Source: Watersipora subatra
Taxonomy: Eukaryota > Bryozoa > Gymnolaemata > Cheilostomatida > Watersiporidae
Assembly: GCF_963576615.1 (NCBI RefSeq)
Contig: NC_088715.1
Location: forward strand, 62,640,981 to 62,704,980
Direction of reading: 5' to 3'
DNA length: 64,000 bases
Under the pieces are notes generated by a model. That model was not told the origin of the DNA. It made no database searches and saw nothing but the letters and a program-made list of their open reading frames with translations. A program made the position numbers and the translations under genes. Below are positions 19,653 to 32,193 of the stretch, piece by piece. Within the stretch, counting starts at the first letter, position 1. The number at the start of each line of letters is the position of its first letter.

Positions 19653-22484
19653 CCAGTAGCTAGAATATAAAGGTTGTATCATACAAGTGCATCATACACT
19701 AAGTAGAATTTGTAGTTTTCAACAATATTTTAGTTATAGTTTTTTGATGTTCTGTGGAGCTACCTATAAGATAATTTCAGTTTTCAGTTTTACCTGACTT
19801 TTAACTTGTAAGGGGGTTCTGGTCTAAACTCCATGTCTTTTTTATTAAGTTCATGTCATCTGATTTCTATAGCTGTTCTCATAAGATCTCAGTGATTTTA
19901 CATTTAGCACTTTGTTAGACAACTCTAAGTACTCTCTGTACTCTTGAGGTCTATTAAGCACTGTGCAGGAAAGTTATCACTCCTTTCGTAACACAAACAC
20001 AACTTGATTAACATCAGTCTTCTTTTCAATTCGTTATTTGAATATCTGCACTTCTCTTTCAACTCCACCATTAGATCCCCAAGCAGGAAAACTCAATCTT
20101 GGGATTATATTCTCAATTACTTTAAGGGGTACCTGGTGGCCCAATGCTGAAAATGAGTAGAAAAGTTATGTTGTTATAAAATAGTAAGTATTCAGTTTTA
20201 ATGAGCCTTTCTGAACAGGAATTATTCTCTCACAAAATCTGAGCACTTGTGAGCACTTTAGTCGTTAGCGTACAGCACCATTGGCAGATGATAGTTGTAG
20301 TTATTGTCTAACCTTTGATGATGTTGAGAGATTATCAACTTAACCTGAAAATAATTCAGATTTATAGTTGGTCAACCACAGATAACACTCTGTTGAGAGT
20401 ATCAGCAATTACTAGCTTGGGTTAAGAAACATAGATTGTTTCATAGCAGAGTTTCATCAGGCATAACTTGAACCTTTGGGCCCTCAATAGGAGCTGACAT
20501 AAATTCATTTTAGACAGACTCAATATCAGAGGCAATTTGTCAATATTATCAGAAATTGTATGTTTTAAAATACTTCAGCAGCCCTACAGATAGCAAGGAA
20601 ACCCTTTCAATATGGGCATGTTGGTGTTGTGTGTTGTTCAATGCTTTGAAGGCAAATTTTATGAGCTTAAGGATATCAGAATACCACTATAATATAATTT
20701 CCTCGTCACGGTTTCTGATGCAAAATTAGCTAATACAGGAGCCGAAAATCTTTCTTTCCAGCTTTGATACTCCAAACTGAGTTAGTGGTTTTATATCCAG
20801 TCTTTCAAGTCTTCTTTTTTTACTAGTTTATAAAGCTGCACTGAGCCATCTGCTAGTTTTGAAAAAAGTTTTATAAGGTTGATTTATTTCTATTAAAAAT
20901 ATTTAGAGATCCGTGCATTCTTTGGGCACAGAAAACTCGAGTCTTGGTTAGCATGGATGCCTGCAGAATCAATAACATGACTCATTAAAGTCACATCCGT
21001 CCTAGAGAATTTACACTGTTTTTCACTGAGACACGGGATAAACTATAATTGAGATAGAGTAAATGAAAACCAATAAAATAACCAAACATGATTAAAAACA
21101 CATAATAAAACAAACTTGTTGAAATAAAAGACTGTACTAAGTTTGAACTGCTTGTAAAACATCAGTTATGCTGCATTCTCAACATTTTACAAATTCCCAA
21201 AAACTCAACACCTTACAAGTTACAGCATGGTCTGGTCTATAATAAACAGAAATCAATCTCACAAGTAGTTTCTTGAACAGCCACAATGACCTCAGAAGAG
21301 TTGACATCAGTTGAAGTTGTTATGAGCATTTTTACCAAAAGGTTAGCAACAACTATACAGTTAAATATTGCAGTGTTGTGCTGCAGTGAAAAAAATGAGC
21401 GATTCATTTTCAAATTGGTGAATATTGGTTTGATGGCAGTCTACTATAAAGAACACAAAATTCCTTGGAATGTACAGGGCGTTATTTATAGACCAAACAA
21501 GTTGCTTTTCAATGGAGTCATTTTTAGAAACTCAATATAAAACTTAATCTATGGCACACTATTGTGCTGATCAGAAAATAGAATAGCAAACATATCGAAA
21601 ACTTGTTAAAACTTTTGAGATCTCATCTTGCAAGTTGCAAACACGACATCTAAGAAATTCGCACTGCTGTATTTTGAATACATGTATAATTATTGCTGTT
21701 CAATAACTAGAATGTCTACTAGTATCAACTATTTAAAATGTTTAAGTTTGAAATTTGTGCTATCTTTGTTAGATAGATTGAATGCATTGATTAAACACAG
21801 AAACACCTATCATCATTCAAGTGGGCACATTACTGATAGGTAACAGTTTCAGCTGCATAAACTATGTAGGAAAAGTAAAAATGTTAAATATATTACAGTG
21901 AAGGCGTAATTAGAATAGTTTTGTGCTGTTGCAAGAATTCCTTTAACAGCAATAAATATTTTGTTTCTTATTTGCTATAAAAAACACAAAAGAGCAAAAT
22001 TAAAGTTTAAGAAAATACCTTTGATGCAAATATAATAATGTATATTTTATTAGAAATTATATTAAGTTTTAATATAATAACTATAAATTATAAACAAACT
22101 TTGTGAGAAGCTATAAAAACTTCTAAGAGATATTAAGGTGTTAAAAAAACCCAAATAGCTTTTTTGTCTAATACTCACTCACCAATATTACTGTCCTTAG
22201 TTAATTAAAACATTGTTAAGTTTGGATCCAAAGCGCTAAGAGAGTTTTCTCGGCATGTGGTGTGTTTGGCCAACTGTGGTGGTGGTCTGACAGTAGAATT
22301 GGTCTGTCTCGGTGGCTCGCTCTGGGTCTTGATATGTTTTTACTTCCATTTTTTACCCTCCATCTAAATGTAAGCTTGGCATCACGGTTGTTGAATTCCA
22401 ACGAGCAACACACAGCTGATGATTAATAGACAATTCTTTTGATCAGTACCTTTTTACATTTATTTTGTTAATTTGTTTTCTTAG
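19653..22484. other. Intergenic, no confident gene
   Basis: No recognisable repeat family. A plus-strand frame at 21286-21540 begins MTSEELTSVEVVMSIFTK and is discussed as a speculative first exon of gene 2. The remaining ORFs are short and featureless. Confidence 0.4.
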
Positions 22485-22599
22485 ACTCTTTGAATTAGTT
22501 CAGCGAGTGTTTCTTTTAAAACGTGAAAGGTTTCACGGTGTTGGTGTTGATTCACTACAACAGCAAGGAGTTCCACCTTTAAAGACTCGCAAGCTCTGA
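22485..22599 (+). CDS. Possible terminal exon of an unidentified gene
   Basis: After a pyrimidine-rich acceptor (GTTTTCTTAG) a frame of 37 codons runs to TGA: it starts LFELVQRVFLLKRERFHGVG and ends VPPLKTRKL. The other two frames stop at once. Composition is protein-like, but I found no upstream exon in matching phase and do not recognise the product. It could be a chance frame. Confidence 0.25.
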
Positions 22600-23159
22600 A
22601 CCTAGCGTAAACCTCTGTAGAAAGCCTAAATCAGAAAATACATGTATTTATTGTTGCAATGATTGACTTTAAGAATGGGTGCATGGAAAGATAATTCTTG
22701 ACCATCATAGTTTTTTTCAGAGTTGAGTATTATTTTAAAGTTTTAAACTGACAAAAACAATAAAAGAAACTAAATTTGATTAGAATGAACATCTTTTATT
22801 TAGCTTTCTAAAAAATAGTGATGCTTTAGAAGTACTTAAAAAATAGAACTACTGCGGTGCACGAAAACTGATAAACACTCTTTAAATTTTTTTTGTTAAG
22901 AAAAAAATTATTTGATTGTGCAGATTTTTGAGAATTCATTACAGCAAACTTTAATCAGTGTGTCATTAAAAACTGATGTCTTGTCTGCAGACGTTTTTAT
23001 TACTTTGCTACTTTGAAATGTATTTATTTCTTTCATGATATCTCAAAAATTAAAAGTTTGATTAAACCAAAAAATATACGACACGCTCAGTGTCTGAAAG
23101 TTCATAATTCTACGTAAGCCAGAAAGTAGTGAAGCTAAATTGAAGCTTTGATGTTATAT

Positions 23160-23310
23160 AAACACTTACCACGTTCTCCACTAAATGGAAGAAACAGGCC
23201 TTCCATATGCTCTGGTATAATGGAGCGCTAATACATGTAGGTGAAAAAGGCTTCAGAGTCATATAGGTTTGGGTTAGATACTTTTTTCCGAGGCTGATCT
23301 GGTGTCCTTA
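23160..23310 (-). pseudogene. Exon-like minus-strand segment with in-frame stop, copy A
   Basis: Between an AG (GCCTTAG) and a strong donor (GTAAGTGTT, reverse strand) lies a frame with TPDQPRKKVSNPNLYDSEAF, then TYMY, a TAG stop, then IIPEHMEGLFLPFSGER. A diverged relative lies at about 24860-25010. Unrecognised product; apparently inactivated. Confidence 0.3.
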
Positions 23311-23599
23311 GTGCTAAGGCATACAAAATATTCAGGAGAAAAACCAGCATTTACAACGTGTTTTTCTTTAGGTTGTTCAGGCTGGTTGATGCCATACTCC
23401 ACACACTAATAAACAAAAAAGACTAAAATTTATCATAAGCAAACTAAATACAAATAAATATGTCTATTTCAATCATCCCTTAAATAATCCAAAACTATTC
23501 TTACCATAAAACCTTAAAGGGCAATATTCTCCTACCCCTCCTATATTCACCTGTCCGAAGACATTTTTGTGAAGGTATCAAAATCCAGGCTTTAGAATA

Positions 23600-24540
23600 C
23601 TTTTAGGAGTGTCTCCTTGCCTAAAACAACAAACTCATCTGAGCTCTGCTCTTGAGTTTAGCCTTTATTATACTGTCATTATGATGAAACCCTTATCTTC
23701 ACCAGGGGACAGTCTACCCAAACTTGATCTGCATCTCTATTGCCACTATTATGAGTTGCAGACACCTCTGTGGCCACAATCTCCTCAAACTGGTCAAGCC
23801 TAAACCAGCACTTGGATCACGAGTGTCTTTACTCTCATCATCATTTCTAGTGACATCTACTAAACTAGCAGTTGAATTTTTTCTTTTGTCAGTGCTGACA
23901 CTCTTACCAGCTTTGGTGACTATACCTACTTTACCATCATTATCACTGGTCTGTTTCCCACTACTGCTGACAGTCATACAGGATAGTCATATGGTGCTCA
24001 TCACCTCAGCCAGGCACTCCAAAACTGCATACATCTGCCTGCCTTTTTTCCATCTGTTGAGAGAGGCTGTCCTCTTTCAATTGAAGCTTATCCAGAGTCT
24101 TCAGGTAGCCTGTTCTGACCCCCTATTGCCAATTGTCAACAACTTCTCCGTTCTTACTGACCTTTTTTGGGAATATAAAGTCAGACCTAATGATGTTCAA
24201 GTATGACTGCAGTTATCACTTTACCACTTTTAACTTTGTGGTCTCTCCACAGCTAATGCTACGATCAGGCACATTTGTCACGAGCTCAACTTTTTGGACC
24301 CACTGCTAGCTCTCATTTCCTCTGTTCTTTATTGTTCCTTTCAGGTAATAGTTGTTCTATCTGCCTCGCAGCTAAACACCACATGCTTTACCTCACTATT
24401 ATAGTACCTCACTACACATTGCAGTTCTTTGTTGCCCAATGACTCGACTCCGGTACCTCCACCTTTTTTATTTGACTTTTCATCATGTCTTACAACTTAC
24501 CATCATAACTTTAGCTGAATGATAACAACATAAACCAGCA
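23600..24540. other. Unclassified pyrimidine-rich segment
   Basis: Long open stretches occur on both strands (160 codons plus at 23724, 87 codons minus at 23714), but neither has a recognisable domain. The minus frame is rich in Ser, Thr, Asp and Lys. It may be gag-like retroelement debris; I cannot decide. Confidence 0.3.
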
Positions 24541-24859
24541 GTAATAGGTATAAGTGATAACAGTTTAACTGACAACATATTTTAACTTAAGCTTGAACAG
24601 CCGTTGATCTAATGGGTATGTCATATATACATCTCTAATATCTATTGCTGGCTTAGTTTAGCTCTTTCAATAATGCATTTAGAACATTTGTAAACATTTG
24701 AGGCATTTATAATAGCTAATACATTCAGCAGCTTTATTTCATTTATGCTCAAAATGTTTGTTTGTTGTCAATTCACAACATTGACCCTAGTTTCCGTAAA
24801 CCTGTATCTATTGCTCAACTAAACATCTCGTAGTTACTAATCGGCAGACTGCACCATTT

Positions 24860-25010
24860 TATCTAAACACTCACCACAGTTTTCACTAAATAAAAATGGA
24901 AGCTTTTTGTACACATTGGTATATATACTTCGGGCATTCATAACCTGAAGAAGGCTACAGAATTTGTTCGTTTCAGATGCCTAGCTTTCTAAAGCCAATC
25001 TGTCCTTTTT
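24860..25010 (-). pseudogene. Exon-like minus-strand segment, copy B (more decayed)
   Basis: It is related to 23160-23310 by CACTAAATGGAAG/CACTAAATAAAAATGGAAG and by the SEAFF/SVAFF peptide correspondence. It has two or more in-frame stops. The pair marks a local duplication upstream of gene 2 separate from the gene duplication. Confidence 0.3.
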
Positions 25011-25226
25011 AGCCCAGGCTCTTGCAACATAGTCGGGCCCGTGAGATCTGCCTACATATACAAAAAAATGCAGCTGAATTTTTTCAGGCATAGGATCTCA
25101 CAAGGGAGCATTGTTCCAAATTATTTTGAGCCAAGACCTGAAACTGTTAAAACACATTTTATTAAAAATTATTTTGCAGTAAAACAAGTCAACTATCGAT
25201 AAGTTAATGATTTGTGCTCTTTTAAG

Positions 25227-25345
25227 GTTAGAATTGAATGCTGCAGAAAATTTAAATCAGGTTGTTTCTCAAATGAAGATACATTTCAATGTTTCTGGTC
25301 CATCTCCATTTCAAGATGACATCTACAGAACCTATGACACAATAA
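25227..25345 (+). CDS. Gene 2 exon 2: N-terminal helical segment
   Basis: 119 nt, same length and phases (2 in, 1 out) as 238-356, with acceptor CTTTTAAG and donor GTAAGT. It encodes [19 protein letters not shown], clearly the homologue of the copy 1 segment. Confidence 0.65.
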
Positions 25346-28300
25346 GTAAGTAAACATAAGTTCTGAATAGAACACTAATAATGGTATAAATCACTGAGTA
25401 TTCACTGCTTGTGAGGATGCTGACCTAAGGATAATGTTTAAACAGGCTAACATTATAATCGATGCCGTGAAATAATAAGTAGCTAAACTTGTTACTAATT
25501 GTTATTCTTTATAAAGCTTTACATAAATACTCTTTAGGACAGATTGTGTTGGAGAAAACTAACTTGGTAAGCTAATTGCAATTACTGCAAAACATTTTAT
25601 TGAACACTATGGTGCTCTATCTTTCAACAATTTCTCTATAGTAGCAGTCAAATAGAGGTGGCGTTCAAATAGAGATGGGGTTCAATTAGAGGCTTTTGCG
25701 GTACACACTTTTATCAAGGAAATCTTTTCTTTTAGGAACTGAATAAGGAACGAAGGTGATAAGAAACTGATAAGGAACTTATCAGTTTTATCATTGTTTA
25801 TCATTTCATCAAAGAAACTATGATACTTCATTGTAATGTCTGCCATGTATATGACTTCGTATCTACGCAGTGTGTGTTTACATAAAATGTTCATATCTCA
25901 TACATCTAAGAGTATTGTTTTATTGTTTCTCTAACCATGAATAATGTTTTCAATAATCAGAGAAACATTTTTTCTAGGCTATCACAGTATGTTGAACTTG
26001 TTATGAGCTTGCAGAATGTTCCGAGTTACACTTGTCATAAAATAATTAGTTAGCTAGTCATGATTAGCTAGTCACTTGGACTAATTTAAAGCTTTTGAAT
26101 AATGATAGCCTTGTGTCTAAAGCTAACTTAATAAGCATGGAATAATGCTTAAGGATCTCCAGTTATATAACAAGCATGCTAGTACAAACCAATAGTACTT
26201 TCTCAAGCATTTTAAGCCTGCATATTTTAGTCGGTTTAATGACTATGGTGACGGTTCTGGTTTTAGCAAACAAATTTAATTGACTAATCTTAAACCGGAT
26301 TACTGTAGTTAGAATACACATTAAAATAAATTCATATTAGCAAAATGTTACGACTCTGCATTCAAAATTATTTAATAAACTGTTGTAGATAATCATTAGT
26401 TTGATGAACTTTAGGGTGTAGATTGTTGAGAGATGGTGAGTTTTCTGAAGAGGAAAACGTGATGATAGATGCTGACAATTCCATAACTGCTTTTGAAGCA
26501 TGGAATAAATTTAAGCTGCGGGGTTTCCATACCGTGTTTAAAAATGGTGAGATCTTTTTGAGGCCAATCATGAAAGTAAGTTGAAAAATCTTTTAAGCAT
26601 GTCTCTTCTCATTTCACTAATTATGAAACTTATTGTTAAAAAAATGAGTTCAGCTTTTAGGATAATGGAAAGTATCATAAACTAGCTTGAAATATAAACG
26701 GTCATTTTGGAAAGTTTGTTTTTGCATATTAGATTATTTTTTGTTGACAAGTTCAACTGAACTTAGCCTTATACACTTAAGTTGGTTTTTTATCAAAAAC
26801 ATTACGGCTAAACTGGTAATGATGCAGCAATGGATGTTAGGGGTCAGAGCAAAAAAAGGATGAAAGACCCAAGCTACTGACCGGAGTCAAAAAAGCCGGT
26901 TCAGCCAAACAAAAAGAAAAAGATTGCTGCTAAGGCAGCATTAAAGACCTTCGGTTTGGCTGAAAATGCAACACTTACATATATTGCTATTTTTCTCAAG
27001 AGGTCCAGTTACCTGTGGAATAGTAAAATAATACAGGGGTTTCTTTTGAACTGGTAGCAGCTATGGGATCTCAAATCCTTGGCTCTAAAAGAACTGGCTA
27101 ACCCTTAAAGGTACTAATCGAGGATGTCTTAGTGGTAGTAAAAGAAAAAGCCATGAGATAATTTGTTCTTCTATAAATCTTTTAGACTAGCTTAGGAGCC
27201 CAGGGGAGCCTAGTCACTTTAATTCTGGCAGCTGTCTTCTAAAAATCTGAAGGATCCCCTTCACAAAAGCTGACATCAAGATGGCCACTGGGTGTTCTAG
27301 GAGCACAGACAAAAGTATATGTTTTACCAAAGCTTTAGAGCTAATGATGATGGTGCCCAAGGGCTCACCCTTGGCTCACCAGTTTCAGTCACCCCGGTAC
27401 TCTGTATCAAGAGATGTAGAGGCTTGAAGGATGCTTTGCCCTTATGGAAGCCATAGCACCAGTGGTCGCTACTGTCTTGAACAAGAGGGACTTCTGCGAC
27501 ACAGGGTTTGCCAAAACAGTTTGAAAATCAGCTAACAACTGAGTTGTGCCAGCTCTGGCGTGTGGAGAACTCACACATTACTCCATGTTACCCTCAGGCT
27601 AATAGAGTAGTACAGCACAGCAACTGAGTGACTTGCTCAGGTTTCTGCTATTGACCAGAGGTATAAAAATAGGATGTGTTTCTTTCCCAGCTAACGAAGG
27701 CACAATGGGGTATGACACTTTTGGCTTTAGAAAAGGTAGCAAACATGCTGAAAGCCGAAAGAGAACTGGGCATGCCAGACTAGCCAAACTATAACCTTCT
27801 ACTGACATACACTCAGCCAACATGTGAGTATGCGGTTGGCTTGCTACAGAGGCTGGAGGAGTTACATGCCACCTTCAGACAGGCACACATAGAAATCTGA
27901 CAAAAGTACAGCAAGAGTGACCTTCCATCTCCTGGTTACAAGGTATAGATGGTAAACAAATGCCAGAAAAGAGGAAAAAACCTAAAAATACTAGTTGAGT
28001 TTTTTGGGAATTAATGATATTGAAGAAGTCTAGCTCCAAATAGTCCACACATACCTAGTAGACTGGCAGAGACAACTATCAATCTGAGTTGGAGGCTTGC
28101 TGAAACCTTGCTATGCATGTTCAGAAAAGTTGGGATGATCACTAGCTATCATAGAGCCATAGTAGATGCCATAGTATGAATGAAACAAAAGAAAGAAAAA
28201 CAAAATCAAAGCTCTGGCCAGAGGCTACTATAAAGCTGCCCTGTCTAAAAGTAGATGCCACGGGAGTTGGGAAGCTGCCATATCAAATCGAAAAACTTTT

Positions 28301-29059
28301 GAAAAAACATCTGAAAGGAAATGGCTGTCAAGCTAGTCAAGGTGGACATGAACAAAAACAAAGAGAGTCAAAGGAAGGGGTTAGCCAATTCACCAGAGTC
28401 AAAATTGACTTTATGACCAGAAGGCTGCTCTTCCTTCTACCCAGCACTCTGGAGTCCTTGCCAAGTTTCTAGAGTGAGTGCTAACTAACAACCAAAGACT
28501 GTTTTCTCACTTAGACTGGCGCCATTTTTTTATTAAAGTTCCGACTTGCAGAACCACTAACTAGGGACTGTTAAGAGATAAGCAAAGCACTCTTGCAAGA
28601 CAAATATTACTGGAAAAAGTTGACTTAAAGGACAGTTGACCTAGTCTGAAAATCTTAACAGTTTTAATTGGGTCTTTGCCAAGAAAGAAGTGATGTGATT
28701 TGAGCAAGGAGCCCTGGAGCATCAGCTCTCGACCTAATTGATGTGCTCCACTCCTTCTGACTTCAAACGGGAGGCCCCATAGCTTTTACTGAGAAAGTGT
28801 AGCAGCCTGAGATATCAGGGCTCAAGGCTAGGAGATGATGAGAGCCAAGTCACCCAGTTGAGTAAAGGAGCTAAAAAAAGTAGTTTGGCTACTGACTGGC
28901 TATAGAGGATCGGCGTGCTACTGAGTCGACTTCTCCAGTTGAGAGGCAGAACATATTGCGGAAACAAGTTTTCTGAATAGTGGATTAGCCTATTCAAGCA
29001 AAGCACCTGACAGTCTCATCCCGCCCATTAGATGGTTGCTTATTGCATACTCTGAATTG

Positions 29060-29110
<51 letters not shown>

Positions 29111-29125
29111 AACGAGGCGCAATGG

Positions 29126-29170
<45 letters not shown>

Positions 29171-29185
29171 AACGAGGCGCAATGG

Positions 29186-29262
<77 letters not shown>

Positions 29263-32162
29263 CATATCAAGATGATACCTATCATATCAACAAGATGTCA
29301 GCTGCTAATGATTATGGAAGCAGGGTACCACTACGAAGAGTTAGCAAGGCCATACCTAAGAAGCTGTTAGAAGACATTAACATGGCACTGGAGTCGATCT
29401 CAACTTGATCAATCAGTGAGACTAGTGCCTTAATCTACAGTACAGCAATCGTCATCTTTGAGGAGATGGATATTAAGCCAATGCCAACAAGGCTTCAAGC
29501 CATTCCATCCTGGCAGCTGAGGCTACAAAATAAGATCAAGGACTTGCGCAAGAAAGTTAGCAGGCTCAGTGAGAGATCTAACCACAGTTTGGAGCGTCCA
29601 AAAAGGGAAGCCACAATAGAAGCTCTAGAATCTGCCAAACAGCAGCTAGTAGCACTCTCGGCACAACTGAAGCTGTGCACCAAAGAGCGGGATAACAAGA
29701 GAATCAACAAACTGTTCATCAATAATCCATCTAGAGTGTATTCCCAGTTCAAAGGTGAACTGCAGAGGCCAATGTCTGAGCCTCCCCGATCTAGCACTTC
29801 GAAGTTCTGGAAGGACATCTGGGAGAAAGAGACTACTCATAACACCACTGCAAATTGGCTGAAGAGGCTTAAAGAGAGCCATCAACACACTGTGTCTCAG
29901 CAAGGACTCACCATCAGCAAAGAGGACATCAAGTGCAGAGTGCAGCGTATGAAGAACTGGGCAGCACCTGGCAATGTCATGATTCAAGCATTCTGGTTAA
30001 AGAAATTGACATCACTTCATGGTAGAATGGCTAAGCAGATGGAGTGCCTAATAGAACAAGGTGACCATCCAGAATGGCTGACCGAAGGACGAACTAAACT
30101 TCTGATAAAAGATCCAAAGCAGGGGCCGATTCCCAAAAACTATCGACCAGTAACGTGCTTGCCCACCACTTGGAAACTGCTCTCAGGAATAGTTGCAGAC
30201 AAACTGGAAGAGCACGTGAGTCACTATATGACCAGTGCTCAGAAAGGAATTGGGCGCAACACCCGAGGAGCTAAACATCAGTTACTGGTGGATCGGACGG
30301 TCTGTCAAGACAGCAGGAGAAGGCAAACCAATCTAGCCATGGCTTGGAGTGACTACAAAAAGGCCTATGACTCAATTTCCCATAGTTGGATACTTGAGTG
30401 CCTCAGTATGTACAATGTTCACCCTGCTCTTGTGGCATTCATCAAGATGTCAATGACCAAATGGAAGACGGAACTGGAGGCTAATGGCAAAAAGCTGGCG
30501 AGTGTACAAAATAAGCGAGGCATCTATCAAGGTGACTCCTTATCACCGCTGCTCTTCTGCATATGCCTAAACCATCTTAGCAATATGCTGGAGGAGACTC
30601 AATATGGGTACCAGTTTAAGAGTGGCACCAAGATAAACCACCTCTTCTACATAGATGACATCACGCTGTACGCTAACAAAGAAAGGGACATTGATGCGCT
30701 AATACACCTCACTCAGGTATACAGCAAGAACATCAGAATAACCTTCGGTATTGAGAAATGTGGAAGGCTAATTCTTAAGAAAGGCCATTCTATGCTCACA
30801 GATGGCCTAAGAATGCCAAATGGTACCATCAAAGATATAGAAAAAGGGTACAAGTACTTGGGGATTATGCAAAGCAACATCAACCACGAAGCCGAGGTAC
30901 GTCACAAAGCCATTACCGAATACAAGAAACGCCTTCGGCAGGTCTTACGGAGCTAGCTCAATGCCAAAAACCAAATCGTGGCAATAAATACCTACGCACT
31001 GCCAGTAATAAGATATCCAGCAGGCATAATAAAGTGGACTGAGGAAGCCATCAAAGAAACAGATATAGCAACTCGTAAACTGCTGACCATGCATAGAGCA
31101 TAGAGCACTCCACCCAAAATCTGATACTACTAGATTGTATCTTGATAGGAAAGATGGCGGTAGGGGACTCAAAAGTGTACAGCAGACAGTGAAAGAGGAG
31201 GAGCAAAGCATCAATGCATATGCAGCCTACACGGCCATCTCAGATAAATTGCTAGCTGAGTTTCAATCGGCTGCTCTTACAACGGACCTACGCCCTGATG
31301 ATGAGGAAATTGACTGGCACACAAAACCTCTTTATGGTGCTTACCACCAACAAATAACTAAGGTTGGCGATCTTCACCAGACATATATGTGTCTGAACAA
31401 AGGAAAACTAACGACCATTACAGAGTCGCTAATCATGGCAGCCCAGGAGTAAGTGCTCCCAACAAGGCAACTCCAAACGAAAATCTATCACACTAGAGAC
31501 GATCCTAGATGCAGACTGTGCAAAGATGCACCTGAGACCATCCAACACATCATCAGTGGATGCAGGCAGCTAGCAGGGAACGCATACACTGAGCGGCATA
31601 ATCATGTCGCAGGTATTGTGTATAGAAGTCTATGTGATGAGTATGGCCTTAATAAACCACAACACTGGTGGGAAGCTCCTGGTAAGGTCAATGAAAATGA
31701 CCGCGCTAAGATCCTCTGGGACTTCTACATCCAAACTGACAAGCATGTCCTAGCAAACCAACCAGATATAGTGGTGGTAGACAAGGAGAACAAGAGGGCT
31801 ACTATAATAGATATAGCAGTACCCAATGACTACAATATAGCCAGCAAAGAAAAAGAAAAGATAGAGAAATATCTCCCTCTTGGAGAAGAAATTGAAAAAT
31901 GCTGGAATGTAAGAACAACTGTAATCCCAGTAGTCATTGAGGCACTGGGCGCAATAACACCGGCGCATAAAATGTGGCTTGCCCAAATACCAACAACAAT
32001 CAACTCAGGTGAGTTGCAGAAAAGCGCGCTATTGGGAACAGCTAAGATCTTGAGGCGAGTGCTCAAACTCCCAGGTCTCTGGTAAGAGACCCGAGTTAGA
32101 GCAGAATTTACCACCCACACGGGGTATCCGGGGTGAGGAAACAATTTTTTTTTATTTTTATA

Positions 32163-32193
<31 letters not shown>

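Larger units (their letters stand above)
29271..32150 (+). mobile_element. RLE-type LINE (R2/R4-like superclade), 5'-truncated
   Basis: A single degraded ORF region encodes RT, a CCHC zinc knuckle and a restriction-like endonuclease in the order typical of R2/R4/Hero-type non-LTR elements. The 5' end abuts the TA tract at 29257, and coding-like sequence precedes the first long frame (a stop near 29408). The 3' end runs into poly(T)/TA-rich sequence. It sits sense in gene 2 intron 3. Confidence 0.75.

Noticed and set aside
22216..22413. Exon ending CTAAAT|GTAAGC joined to the 22485 exon
   Set aside because: The splice phases do not match in any open frame; minus-strand ORF here has no motif.
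28990..29370. Tyr-Ile repeat ORFs, likewise those at 10495, 11197 and 42085
   Set aside because: They are translations of (TA)n microsatellites.
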